Of a stretch of 64,000 nucleotides of DNA, positions 52,893-62,690 are shown piece by piece (position 1 is the stretch's first letter; the number at the start of each line of letters is the position of its first letter). The translations under genes were made by a program, and so were the position numbers. The notes under the pieces were generated by a model. That model saw only the letters and a program-made list of their open reading frames with translations. It made no database searches and was not told where the DNA came from. Origin of the DNA: Bradyrhizobium canariense (GTDB lineage Bacteria; Pseudomonadota; Alphaproteobacteria; Rhizobiales; Xanthobacteraceae); the NCBI RefSeq assembly GCF_018130465.1, contig NZ_JAFCKJ010000008.1, positions 186,001-250,000 of the forward strand. The letters run 5' to 3'.

Positions 52893-52896
<4 letters not shown>
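52075..52896 (+). CDS. Peptide-type ABC transporter permease (DppC-like)
   Basis: A 273-aa permease with six helices. The family marker WFGTDDQGRDIYSRVVYGARVS near residue 50 and the EAA loop (LRSQGYVQAATVLGYGDLRI) are clear; RPPFPSWGSMLSDAR is the late conserved loop. It overlaps both its upstream permease and the downstream ATPase gene by four bases, so the set is translationally coupled. Confidence 0.94.
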
Positions 52897-53865
<969 letters not shown>

Positions 53866-53873
<8 letters not shown>

Positions 53874-54918
53874 GCCGCAAGACCTGCTGGATAGGGCGAA
53901 GCCGGATGACGATGTCATTCTCAGCGTCGAGGATCTCGCGGTTCATTTCCCGATGGGCGGCGGCTTGCTGGGTCGCGAGCGGCGGTTGCTTCGGGCCGTG
54001 GACGGGGTCGACCTCAGGCTGAAGCGGGGCGAATGCCTCGGCCTCGTCGGCGAGTCCGGCTCAGGCAAGTCGACGGTCGCATTGTCGATCCTTGGTCTCT
54101 TGACGCCAACGCGCGGCCGCATCGTGCTGGACGGACAGGTCGTGACCGTCAGGCAATCGGGCGATCGAAAGGCACTGGCCCGCACCGTGCAAATCGTGTT
54201 TCAGGATCCCTACGCCTCGCTCAATCCGCGCCAGACCGTGCGTCGCACGTTAGAGGATCCCCTGCGCGTGCACGGCGTGGCCGCAAAGAGCGAGATCGAG
54301 GACCGCGTCGCGACCATGCTGCGCCATGTCGGCCTGCGCCCCGAACAGGCCGACCGCTACCCGCACGAATTCTCCGGTGGCCAGCGTCAGCGTATCGGCA
54401 TTGCCCGCGCCCTGATCCTCAATCCCAAGATCGTCATCTGCGACGAGCCCGTGTCGGCGCTGGACGTCTCGATCCGGGCCCAGATCATCAATCTGCTGCT
54501 GGAACTGAAGGAAACGCTCGGTCTCTCCTACATCATGATCAGCCACGACCTGGGCGTCGTCGAGCACATGAGCGACAAGGTCGCCGTCATGTATCTCGGC
54601 CGCATCGTCGAGAACGGCGACTGGCGCGAGATTTTCGAGAGGCCGGCGCACCCGTACACGCAAGCCTTGATCGCCGCCATTCCCGACCCGCTGCACCATG
54701 CACCGCTGGCGACGACAGGCGGCGATCTTCCCAATCCGCTCAATCCGCCGAACGGATGCGCGTTCAGCCCACGGTGCCGTTATGCGGAAGCTGTGTGTCG
54801 GGGCGAGCCGGGGCCGGTGCTGGAGACGCGGGTGGACGGGCACGCGGTGAGGTGTTGGCGGAGTGAGGAGATTGCGGGGAGGGCGACGGTGGCCCCTCCT
54901 GAGGGCCAGCCGCTCTAG
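53866..54918 (+). CDS. Peptide-type ABC transporter ATP-binding protein (DppF-like)
   Basis: A 350-aa ATPase. Walker A is GESGSGKST (about residue 61), the signature FSGGQRQRIGIARAL and Walker B IVICDEPVSALD are intact, and the C-terminal NGCAFSPRCRYAEAVC repeats the cysteine-rich motif of its partner. It completes a five-gene SBP-B-C-D-F transporter. A short decayed copy of its DNA (around 54460-54525) lies at 56254-56319. Confidence 0.94.
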
Positions 54919-54933
54919 GGTGGAAGGCAAGGT

Positions 54934-56061
54934 TCACTTCAGTCCAGCCAACACGACGTCACGGACCACCCGTATGGACGGCATCCATTGCCTCTCGTCG
55001 GCGTAATTTCCGCAGGTGATGGCCACCACGATATCGAGGTCGGGCATCGCGAACAACCGCTGACCACCGTAACCGAAGCCGCCGATCCAATGCGTGATGG
55101 GCCGGTTCGGCGGATGGCCGTACTGGAAGTTGCCGCTGTACCAAAAGTAGCCGTATTGACGCTGCTCGTCGCACGGGACGTAGGGCTGGAACGATTTCGC
55201 GAGCCATTCCGACGAAACGATCTGGCGTCCATCCCACTGGCCACGGTTGAGGACCAATTGCCCAACGCGCGCAAGGTCGCGCGGCGTCATGCGCAGGCCG
55301 GATGCGGGTGCGGGTTGGCCGTTGAATCCTTTGGACCATTCGGTCGGGCCAACCCCGATGGGATCGAACAGTTGTGTGCGTGCAAAGTCGGGTAGCGACT
55401 GGCCGACGCCTTTTACCAGCAGATTGCCGATGAGCTCGGTTCCAGCAGCGCCGTAGATCCAGCGCGCTCCTGGATCGGAGATGAACGGTCGGCTGAAAAT
55501 GTAGCGCAAACGATCGGGCGCGCGCTCCATCTGGATTTCGCTGTTATTAGGGTCCTGGTAGGGAATGTCCTCGTTCCAGTCGAACCCCAGGGTCATGGTG
55601 AGCGCGTGCGCGACGGTCAGACGCTTTAGGCGGCCATCGGTTACGACATCGGCATAATCGGGAAATTGCGCGATCAGCGGTTGATCCGGCGCAGGCACCT
55701 TTCCGAGATCGAGCGCGATTCCGTAGAGCAGGCCTAGAACGCTCTTCGTGACAGAGCGCAGGTCGTGCAGGGTGTCAGGACCGAAGGCGACCCGGCCGAG
55801 AGGAGCGCCCCAGGATTCGTCCTCGCCGGCGAAATAGCGTTCGAGCACGATCATGCCCGCCCGCGTGACGAAGACACCATGCAGACCCCATGCACGATTG
55901 TCGGCAATCAGTTTGTCGAGCCGCGCATCGAGATCCGGTATAAAGCCTGCCTCGGATGGCGTCATCGATTGCCAGTCGAACGGAGCCGAGACAAGCGAAC
56001 CTGCGCTCATGAGAAGCGCCCCTCCACCCATAAGCAGGGCCCGCCGATCAATTGCGGTCAT
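54934..56061 (-). CDS. Serine hydrolase, class C beta-lactamase/esterase family
   Basis: About 375 aa from ATG 56061, with GGAG nine bases ahead; the longer frame lacks such a site. The N-terminus DRRALLMGGGALLMSAG suggests a Tat or Sec signal. Ser103-x-x-Lys106 (SVTK) is the catalytic SxxK, and Tyr203 in WIYGAAG is at the second catalytic motif. Substrates in this family range from beta-lactams to D-amino-acid peptides and esters, and sequence does not decide. It is convergent with the peptide transporter, 15 bases apart; hydrolysis of an imported or periplasmic peptide is plausible but unproven. Confidence 0.88.
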   Translation of the reverse strand: MTAIDRRALLMGGGALLMSAGSLVSAPFDWQSMTPSEAGFIPDLDARLDKLIADNRAWGLHGVFVTRAGMIVLERYFAGEDESWGAPLGRVAFGPDTLHDLRSVTKSVLGLLYGIALDLGKVPAPDQPLIAQFPDYADVVTDGRLKRLTVAHALTMTLGFDWNEDIPYQDPNNSEIQMERAPDRLRYIFSRPFISDPGARWIYGAAGTELIGNLLVKGVGQSLPDFARTQLFDPIGVGPTEWSKGFNGQPAPASGLRMTPRDLARVGQLVLNRGQWDGRQIVSSEWLAKSFQPYVPCDEQRQYGYFWYSGNFQYGHPPNRPITHWIGGFGYGGQRLFAMPDLDIVVAITCGNYADERQWMPSIRVVRDVVLAGLK

Positions 56062-56253
56062 GCGAATGTCTCCAAAATGAGAAGTCCGCGCCCTCAGCTT
56101 GAGCCAAACGCTCAACGGATGCGCTATCGATCTCTGTGAAATCTGCCCCTGTTTTATCCGGCAAGTCAAACTTGGTCGTAGCGGAAGGCTCAAGCCACTC
56201 GGCGCCAAATTGCTGGATGATCTCTAGTTGGCATGGGGTTGTTTTCGCTTTGT

Positions 56254-56319
56254 CTCGATACCTCGACCCGCGCCCAGATCATCTATCTGCTGCTGGAACT
56301 GAATGAAACGCACGGCCGC
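56254..56319 (+). pseudogene. Remnant of a DppF-like ATPase gene
   Basis: These 66 bases align without gaps to 54460-54525 of the intact dppF-like gene with about 83% identity by eye; the translation LDTSTRAQIIYLLLELNETH parallels LDVSIRAQIINLLLELKETL. Similarity stops abruptly at both ends. Only the part just after Walker B remains, so it is a scar of a duplicated or second transporter operon. It ends 13 bases before the stop of the shortened LysR gene. Confidence 0.75.
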
Positions 56320-56331
56320 TTCGATCTCGCC

Positions 56332-56961
56332 TCAACTTCCGCTGACACCTACCAGACGAGGGCGGTGTCGGTTTGTGAGCGCGTTCTTGGCCGGCAGGGC
56401 GCGCAACCACGCGCGAAAACCGACGATCTCCGGACAATCCGCGGTGCCTTCAGGCGCAACCAGCCAATCACCCAAACCCGATCCCTCATCGATCCGGTCG
56501 CAGCGATAGCCCGGATGGTGGCTGAGGCCCCGGGCGATCAGCAGGTCGACCTTGCCCTCGACCAATTCGTGCAGGCCGGCTGGGTGCAGCACCCGCAAGC
56601 CGATCTCCGCATGCGCGCTGCGAAACGCCGCCAATTCGAGGCGGCGGAGGTCGAAGCTGCCATGGACGCCTAGCTGTAGCAGCACCGCACCTGCCGGTTT
56701 CAATTGCGAGGTCGCCTCTGCAATGTGGCGAAAGCCTTCGGAGACCCCGGGCAGATAGGCCTGACCGGCGACTGTGAGGATGAGCTGCTTATGCAGCCGC
56801 TCGAACAGCTGCACGCCGAGGCGCGCCTCCAGCGCCTTCACCTGCTGTCCCACGGCGGCGGGCGTCACGTGCAGTTCGTGTGCGGCGAGCTTGAAGCTGA
56901 GATGCCGGGCGGCGGCCTCAAAAGCGCGGAGCGCGTTGAGTGGGGGAAGGGCGTAGGTCAT
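56332..56961 (-). pseudogene. LysR-family regulator with internal deletion
   Basis: The gene codes for 209 aa from ATG 56961, whereas GcvA-type LysR proteins have about 300. The winged HTH is complete: PPLNALRAFEAAARHLSF, HVTPAAVGQQVKALEARLG and LFERLHKQLILT. The effector-binding domain starts normally (VHGSFDLRRLELAAFRSAHAEIGLRV through VEGKVDLLIARGLSHHPGYRCDRID), then jumps directly to SGLGDWLVAPEGTADCPEIVGFRAWLRAL, which matches the very end of family members. About 80-90 residues of the domain are missing, in frame. DNA binding may persist, ligand control should not. It is divergent from the RidA gene. Confidence 0.7.
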
Positions 56962-57090
56962 TGCGCACCATTTTGACACTGATGGGCCGTCGCCTTGCAA
57001 TAGATTTTCTTGCGCTGAACCGCAGCAATGATGCTTTGCGAAGCGGTGATGGGGCCGGATACGGTCAGCCCCGCAATCCGGAGAAACCCT

Positions 57091-57483
57091 ATGCCCCCAG
57101 CTCACATCGTCAGCCACAATCCCGCAACGGTCCACGCTCCCGCCGGCGGCTACTGCATGGGACTTGAATTGACGCAGCATCGCCGCCTGCTGTTCGTCAG
57201 CGGCCAGGTGCCCGAGAGACCCGACGGCACCGTGCCCGAAGGTTTCGAGGCGCAATGCGAGCAGGCCTGGCGCAACGTGATGGAGGTGCTCGCCGCCGCC
57301 GGCCTGCGCGTCGAGCATCTGGTGAAGGTCACCACGTTCCTGACGAACCGCAATCAACTCGTGACCAACCGCACCATTCGTCGCGCGATGCTCGGGGACC
57401 ACCAGCCCGCGCTGACGGTCGTGATCGTCGAGACCGTCGACAGCAAATGGCTGCTGGAGATCGAGGCGATCGCCGCGGAGTGA
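57091..57483 (+). CDS. RidA (YjgF/YER057c/UK114) family protein lacking the catalytic arginine
   Basis: A 130-aa protein from ATG 57091 with GGAG upstream; forms homotrimers in this family. The fold is recognisable by FVSGQVPERPDGTVPEGFEAQ, VMEVLAAAGLRVEHLVKVTTFL and the final LLEIEAIA. Active RidA needs an arginine in PARxxVEV, which here is PALTVVIVE, with Leu in its place. It should therefore not hydrolyse enamines like RidA, and belongs to the Rid subgroups without that residue. It is divergent from the LysR gene and 47 bases upstream of an ATC-hydrolase family gene. Confidence 0.88.
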   Translation: MPPAHIVSHNPATVHAPAGGYCMGLELTQHRRLLFVSGQVPERPDGTVPEGFEAQCEQAWRNVMEVLAAAGLRVEHLVKVTTFLTNRNQLVTNRTIRRAMLGDHQPALTVVIVETVDSKWLLEIEAIAAE

Positions 57484-57530
57484 AACCGGTTCCGCCGTCC
57501 CTGCAATGAGCCAACCAAATCAGGTGTCCA

Positions 57531-58235
57531 ATGGCTGAGAGCATTCATCCCTTCTACGAGACGCATCGGGGCGCAATGGAAGCCGCCATGCGCCATCGGC
57601 TCGACTTGGCCGAAGCGATGTTGCACGAGCGCGCGCATCTCACCGCGATCGACGGGATCAGGCGGGAGGTGATGGACGAATTCGAGATCGTGCTCGCCCA
57701 GATGCCCTATGTCGGTGGTGCGGCAAGCCGCATGAGCGATTTCTTCATGCGTCTGATGGGCTTCACGGCCATCAGCCGGGTGCTGCGACGACACGGCGTG
57801 CCGGTGCCTGTGATCGGCGAGATCGAGCGGGAAACCTACAAGGCGCAGTTGCTGACCGCGCCTGAAGCGGAGCGTCTTGCCTCAGGGCGTCAATTCATGT
57901 CGCCGGAGAACCAGGCTTTGCTGCGCGAGCAGGCGGCCAAGAGCATGACTGACAGCCATCAGAAGGAGTTTCCGGAAGATTTCGCCTACGATTTCGTCGA
58001 GCCTGATACGGACGACAAGTTCGAGTTCGGGATCAACTACAAGGCCTGCGGCTTCTGCAAGCTCGCGGCGCGCCACGGCGACAAGGACATTCTGCCGAAC
58101 ATCTGCGGGCTCGATTTCGTCGCCTACGCAGCGCGAGGCATCCACCTGGAAAGGACGCAGACGTTAGCGGGCGGCGCGAGCCACTGCAATTTCCGGTTCT
58201 CGCGGCTCCCGCCGGATGAGAAGGCGGAGAGTTAG
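57531..58235 (+). CDS. L-2-amino-thiazoline-4-carboxylate hydrolase family protein
   Basis: A 234-aa protein. The C-terminal portion with INYKACGFCKLAARHGDKDILPNICGLDF and GASHCNFRF matches the ATC hydrolase family, whose named member opens the thiazoline ring to S-carbamoyl-cysteine in Pseudomonas cysteine production. The cysteines in GFCK, NICGLD and HCNF are conserved family residues. Genome-wide most members have unproven substrates. Following a RidA-like gene by 47 bases, it may act on a cyclic imine or thiazoline compound together with it; this is inference. Confidence 0.83.
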   Translation: MAESIHPFYETHRGAMEAAMRHRLDLAEAMLHERAHLTAIDGIRREVMDEFEIVLAQMPYVGGAASRMSDFFMRLMGFTAISRVLRRHGVPVPVIGEIERETYKAQLLTAPEAERLASGRQFMSPENQALLREQAAKSMTDSHQKEFPEDFAYDFVEPDTDDKFEFGINYKACGFCKLAARHGDKDILPNICGLDFVAYAARGIHLERTQTLAGGASHCNFRFSRLPPDEKAES

Positions 58236-58556
58236 GCCGCCCTCTCATGCTCTGCGATTGAGGCTGGATTGCCCCTGCTGTCACCTCGTCATTGCGAGCG
58301 CAGCGAAGCAATCCAGAATCGTTCCGCGGCGGCAGTCTGGATTGCTTCGCTGCGCTCGCAATGACGGAGGTTGGGGCGCTGTCCGGAGCCGACCCGCGCA
58401 CACCGCCATGATGACATCCTGCTCCTGTTTTGCCCGACGAGTCAAACGCCGCCGCGGTCGCAGCTGCACAATTTCGGGTTCTTGTAAGTCGTTGAATTAC
58501 CTCAAAGTCTCTACTGTGCATGGGGTTGTTTTCGCGTTTTTTGTTTTGAGGGTCGT
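58236..58556. other. Non-coding stretch containing a palindromic repeat
   Basis: These 321 bases between convergent genes hold the 31-base inverted repeat at 58287-58366. The rest, including an AT-richer section at 58460-58555, shows no gene or other element I can support. Confidence 0.6.
58287..58366. repeat. Perfect 31-base inverted repeat (palindromic intergenic element)
   Basis: Bases 58287-58317 (starting CGTCATTGCGAGCGCAGCGA) recur as their exact reverse complement at 58336-58366, with an 18-base centre. Elements with CGTCATTGCGAGCGCAGCGAAGC are frequent intergenic palindromes in Bradyrhizobium and other alphaproteobacteria (recalled). The perfect match means recent or ongoing activity or strong stem selection; in RNA it would form a very stable hairpin between the two convergent genes. 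Confidence 0.9.
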
Positions 58557-59585
58557 CTATTCCACCGCCTTCTCGCGCAGGCGCTGCGCGTAGACGTTGA
58601 TCACCAGCGCCGCCAGCAGGATCAGGCCGCGGATCAGGATCTTCAGGAAGCTGTCGATATTGACGTGGTCGAGGCCGTTGTTGAGAACTCCGAGAACGAA
58701 GAGCCCGACGATGGTGTTGCCGATGCCGCCGCGGCCGCCGAACAGGCTGGTGCCGCCGACCACGACGGCGGCGATGGAGTCGAGCAGGTAGGTATCGAAC
58801 TCGTTCTGCTGCGCGCTGCCGAAATGGGCCACGCCCAGCATGCCGCCGATGCCGGAGCACACCGCCGAAATCACCATCACCGCGCCGAGGATGAGCTTGA
58901 CGTTGAGGCCGGAATATTCGGCCGCCTCGCGGTTGCCGCCGACCATGTAGACGTAGCGGCCGAAGCGCGTGTAGGTCAGCACCAGATGTCCCAAGAGCAG
59001 CATGATGGCGGCGACGATGACGATCCAGGGGACGCCGCCGATCGAGCCGGAGCCGAGCGTGGTGATCACGCCGGGCACCTTGTAGGCGATCTGGCCGCGC
59101 ACCAGCAGAGCCGAGATGCCGGCTGCGATCTGCATCATCGCCAGCGTCATGATGAAGGAGGGGATGCCGATCACCGTCAGCCCCAGCGCATTGACGAGGC
59201 CAAGCAACGCGCAGAGCAGGATAGCCATCAGGATCGCCGCGGCGCCGGGGAGGGGAATGTTGGGAATGTTGACGTAGGATTCCTGGAGCGTGAAGTAGGC
59301 GACCGCGATGCCCGTGACGTTGGCGATGCTGGCGATCGAGAGGTCGATCTCCGCGCAGAGGATCACGAAGGTGAGTCCGACGGCGATGATGCCTGTGACC
59401 GACACTTGCGTGAGGATGTTGCCGAGATTGTCCAGCGTCGCGAAGGAGGGGCTGGCGAGGGCAAAGAAGCCGGACAGGAAGATCAGAGTCAGGAATGGCG
59501 CGATGTTGCGCATCTGCGAGCGCAGGAACGGCGCTAACCCGCGTGCCCGTTGCGCCGCCGCTGGTGCCGTGTCACTGCTCGCCAT
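58557..59585 (-). CDS. Ribose-type ABC transporter permease (RbsC-like)
   Basis: A 342-aa inner-membrane permease with about ten helices. TLIFLSGFFALASPSFATLDN and VGLTFVILCAEIDLSIASI are the BPD_transp_2 family signatures, and YVYMVGGNREAAEYSGLNV is the conserved cytoplasmic EAA-like loop contacting the ATPase. It is 12 bases downstream of the ATPase gene, last in the rbs-like ABC set. The substrate (a sugar, polyol or other small molecule) is unknown. Confidence 0.92.
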   Translation of the reverse strand: MASSDTAPAAAQRARGLAPFLRSQMRNIAPFLTLIFLSGFFALASPSFATLDNLGNILTQVSVTGIIAVGLTFVILCAEIDLSIASIANVTGIAVAYFTLQESYVNIPNIPLPGAAAILMAILLCALLGLVNALGLTVIGIPSFIMTLAMMQIAAGISALLVRGQIAYKVPGVITTLGSGSIGGVPWIVIVAAIMLLLGHLVLTYTRFGRYVYMVGGNREAAEYSGLNVKLILGAVMVISAVCSGIGGMLGVAHFGSAQQNEFDTYLLDSIAAVVVGGTSLFGGRGGIGNTIVGLFVLGVLNNGLDHVNIDSFLKILIRGLILLAALVINVYAQRLREKAVE

Positions 59586-59597
59586 GGTGCTTCTCCG

Positions 59598-61100
59598 TCA
59601 CGCCGCTTCCAGCAGGCGGTCCTTGCTGACCGGCTCGTTCTTGAACTCACGCACCAATGCGCCGCGCTTGAGCACGAGGATGCGGTCGGCCAGCGACAGC
59701 ACCGTTTCCGGCTCGGTCGACAGCACGATGATCGCGAGCCCCCTGGCGCGGAGATCGCGGACGATGTTGATGACGTCGTTCTTGGCGCCGACATCCATGC
59801 CGCGGGTCGGCTCGCACAGCACCAGCAGTTTGGGCGGATAGGTCAGCCATTTCGCCAGCGCGACCTTCTGCTGGTTGCCGCCGGAGAGCATGCCGAGATC
59901 GAGGCCGACCACCGGCGGCCTGATCTGGAGCTGCTCGACCTGGCGCTGGGCGATGTCGCGCTCCCGTGCCGGCTTGAGCAGCAACGCCGAGATGCGATCG
60001 AGAATGCTGATCGAGATGTTCTTGTAGACCGGCTCCTGGTGGAACAGCATGGCGCGCCGGCTCTCCGGCACCAGCGCCACGCCGGCCCGCCGCGCCGCGG
60101 CCGTGCTGGCGAAGGTTTTGGGCTTGCCCTCGACCGCGAGCGTGCCGCCGTCCGGCTTCAGCTTGCCGAACAATATGCGCGACAGCTCCTGCTGGCCGCA
60201 GCCCATGAAGCCGTAGATGCCGAGCACTTCGCCGGCGCGGGCCTCGAAGGAGATGTCCTTCAGGCTGCGGGCCAGCGACAGCTGGTCGACCTTCAGGACC
60301 ACCGAGCTGTCGCTCGGCCGCGGCAGCATCAGATCGTCGCTATAGCTGTGCTCGAGCGCTTCGCCGCCGCGGCCGATCATGGCCTCGATCAGCGCGCCCT
60401 TGCTGGTCGCAGCACTTGCCGTCTCCGTGACCTTCCGCCCGTTGCGGAACACGGTCACGGTGTCGGACACGCGCAAGATGTCCTCGATGAAATGCGAGAT
60501 GAAGACGATGGCCGTGCCTTCCTCGCGCAGGCGCCGTAGCGTCGCAAACAACCGCTCGACCTCGGGCGGGGAGAGGGCGGAGGTCGGCTCGTCCAGGATG
60601 ACGATGCGCGCGCCGGAGAACAGCACGCGCGCGATCTCGATCAGTTGCTGGAGCCCGATAGGGAGGTCGCCGAGCCTGCTCATCGGATCGACGTCGATGC
60701 CGAAGCGGGCGAGCTGCTCGCCGGCCTCGCGCGCCATCCGCCGCCATTGCACGAGACCAAGCCGGTTGGTCGGCTGGTTGCCCAGAAACACGTTCTCGGC
60801 GACCGTGAGGTCGGGCGCGACAGACAGCTCCTGGTGCACCATGGCGATGCCGGCGGTGTGCGCGTCGCGGGCCGAGCGGAAATGCGTCTCCTGTCCGTCG
60901 ATCAGGAAGCGGCCGGAGAATTCGGTGTGCACGCCGGCGATGATCTTCATCAGCGTGCTTTTTCCCGCGCCGTTCTCGCCGACGAGACCATGGATCTCGC
61001 CGGGTGAGAGCGCGAAGTCGACACCACGAAGCGCCTCGACGCCGCCGAAGCTCTTCGTGATGTCCTGCAGTTCCAGGATGGGCGAACGGTCCTCTCGCAT
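59598..61100 (-). CDS. Ribose-type ABC transporter duplicated ATP-binding protein (RbsA-like)
   Basis: A 500-aa protein with two ATPase modules. The first has GENGAGKST near residue 40, QLIEIARVL in the LSGG-region position (where the signature is the diverged IGLQQ), and VILDEPTSAL. The second has GFMGCGQQELSR as the degenerate Walker A, LSGGNQQKVALAKWL, and LLVLCEPTRGMDVG. Such a degenerate second site is normal for sugar ABC2 ATPases. It sits between the binding-protein and permease genes, each with short gaps. Confidence 0.93.
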   Translation of the reverse strand: MREDRSPILELQDITKSFGGVEALRGVDFALSPGEIHGLVGENGAGKSTLMKIIAGVHTEFSGRFLIDGQETHFRSARDAHTAGIAMVHQELSVAPDLTVAENVFLGNQPTNRLGLVQWRRMAREAGEQLARFGIDVDPMSRLGDLPIGLQQLIEIARVLFSGARIVILDEPTSALSPPEVERLFATLRRLREEGTAIVFISHFIEDILRVSDTVTVFRNGRKVTETASAATSKGALIEAMIGRGGEALEHSYSDDLMLPRPSDSSVVLKVDQLSLARSLKDISFEARAGEVLGIYGFMGCGQQELSRILFGKLKPDGGTLAVEGKPKTFASTAAARRAGVALVPESRRAMLFHQEPVYKNISISILDRISALLLKPARERDIAQRQVEQLQIRPPVVGLDLGMLSGGNQQKVALAKWLTYPPKLLVLCEPTRGMDVGAKNDVINIVRDLRARGLAIIVLSTEPETVLSLADRILVLKRGALVREFKNEPVSKDRLLEAA

Positions 61101-61106
61101 GGAGGC

Positions 61107-62129
61107 TCAGATCAGGAAGTGATCCTGCATCCACTGCATTCCGGCAGCGTTGGCCTTGGTCACGACCGGACCGTCGGTGACGACGTTCTTGGGGATGCCC
61201 TGTCCGCTCTTTTCGCCGCCGACCACCGCGGAAACGCCCGCGATGATGGCGCCGCCATGAATCCGGCAGGACGGATTGCGGACGGTTGCGAACATGCGGC
61301 CTTCGCTGACCGCCTGGATCGCCGGCGGCATCGCATCGACGCCGCCGATCAGGATGTTGGTGCGGCCCCGCGCCTTCATGATGTTGGCGGCGGCGAGCGC
61401 CATGTCGTCATTGTGGAAGAACGCCGCGTCGATCTGCGGGTACTTGGTCAGGTAGGTTTCCCAGAGACGTGCGGTCTTCGACACATCCCAATCGGCCGGC
61501 TGGGTGTCGAGCACCTCGATACCAGGAAATTGCTGGACGACCGTGGTGAAGCCCTTGGCGCGGCCCTGCGCGCCGGTGTGGCCGAGCGCGCCCTGGGTCA
61601 TGATGATCTTGCCTTTGCCGCCCATGGCGTTGCACAGCGCCTGCGTCACGGAGGCGCCCATGAACTCGTTGTCGGGGGCGAGGAAGGAGTGGACGTTGAT
61701 CTGGTCGAGCGGCGCAATCAGCGTGTCCATGTCGATCACGGGCGTGCCGGCGTCGATCATCTTCTGCACGGGCTGGGTGAGGGTGCCGATGCCAAAAGCC
61801 TGGATCGCGACGAAATCCCATTTCTGCGAGGCCATGTTGTCGATCGCCGCGCGCTGCTTCACGGCATCGAGCTGGCCGTCGAACCAGGTGACCTCGACAT
61901 TGAACAGCTTGCCCCAGAATTCCGCGGCCTGCTTGCCTTGCGCGCACCAGGTCGCCTGGAGGCCTGCGTTGGAGAATGCCGCTTTCAGCGGCTTCTCGCT
62001 TCGTCCGACTTCGGCTGCAAGGGCCGGGTTTATGCCCATGCTGCCGAGGATGGCAGTCGCGGCGCCGGCGGTCGCTGCCGCCTGAAGAAGATCGCGCCTC
62101 GTCGTCGAGAAATCTTTCGTCCCGGACAT
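61107..62129 (-). CDS. Ribose-type ABC transporter periplasmic substrate-binding protein
   Basis: A 340-aa Peripla_BP_4 protein with a twin-arginine signal (TTRRDLLQAAATAGA) ending near NPALAA. The chain reads LKAAFSNAGLQATWCAQGKQAAEFWGKLF as the first lobe start, IDAGTPVIDMDT in the hinge/ligand region, and FFHNDDMALAAANIMKARG then IGGVDAMPPAIQAVSEG as the second lobe. The Tat signal is less usual for this family than a Sec signal. It is the first gene of the three-gene transporter operon. Confidence 0.9.
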   Translation of the reverse strand: MSGTKDFSTTRRDLLQAAATAGAATAILGSMGINPALAAEVGRSEKPLKAAFSNAGLQATWCAQGKQAAEFWGKLFNVEVTWFDGQLDAVKQRAAIDNMASQKWDFVAIQAFGIGTLTQPVQKMIDAGTPVIDMDTLIAPLDQINVHSFLAPDNEFMGASVTQALCNAMGGKGKIIMTQGALGHTGAQGRAKGFTTVVQQFPGIEVLDTQPADWDVSKTARLWETYLTKYPQIDAAFFHNDDMALAAANIMKARGRTNILIGGVDAMPPAIQAVSEGRMFATVRNPSCRIHGGAIIAGVSAVVGGEKSGQGIPKNVVTDGPVVTKANAAGMQWMQDHFLI

Positions 62130-62270
62130 CGCTCGCTCCCATACAATTTTATCTTCGGCGCGTCATTGATTGCGCGACCGATGTCCGAAAGTGTCTCACA
62201 AGAGTTGGTGGCACTCAATCTGCAATCAACGGTGGGATCGCCGCAAGCTGCGTTGGTGCAGCGCAAAGCG

Positions 62271-62690
62271 TCAGGCCGAGACGCTCGCGAACGCGTCGAT
62301 CTCGATGAGCAGTCGATCCCAGGCCTGCGCGATGTCCGGCGACCATTCATCGCGGAGGAGATCGCGCAGCGTGTCCCTGATGACGGCGAAGAAGGCGGTG
62401 AACAGCTCGCGCGGCGTGCCGTAGCCATCGTGCGAGGCGACCTCGCACGCGATCAGCCGGAAATGCCCACGACGCATCCCGGCGAAGTCGAGAATCGCCT
62501 CGATGGTGAGTGCGAGCATCGATCCCATCACGAGCTCGCTGCCTTGCGTGCGGAACATCGCCCGCGTTTCGGGATGCTGTTCGAAGAGCCGTTGATAGAC
62601 GAGCGGCGTGAGATCCGCGCAGCGCGAGGCCGCAAGTTCAAAGCTCTGTTCGATCGGATTAGAGGAGGCATTCATCGGCGCTGTGGCCAT
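62271..62690 (-). CDS. Single-domain globin
   Basis: A 139-aa protein from ATG 62690 (an alternative ATG is at 62675). It resembles the globin domain of flavohaemoglobin-type proteins: Tyr32 at B10 (LVYQRLFEQHP), Phe46 at CD1 (RAMF) and His87 as the proximal F8 ligand in EVASHDGYG. The B10 Tyr favours O2/NO binding with high affinity. No reductase domain is attached. It is upstream of the ribose-type transporter, 141 bases away on the same strand, and an intrinsic terminator lies immediately ahead of its start codon. Confidence 0.85.
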   Translation of the reverse strand: MATAPMNASSNPIEQSFELAASRCADLTPLVYQRLFEQHPETRAMFRTQGSELVMGSMLALTIEAILDFAGMRRGHFRLIACEVASHDGYGTPRELFTAFFAVIRDTLRDLLRDEWSPDIAQAWDRLLIEIDAFASVSA

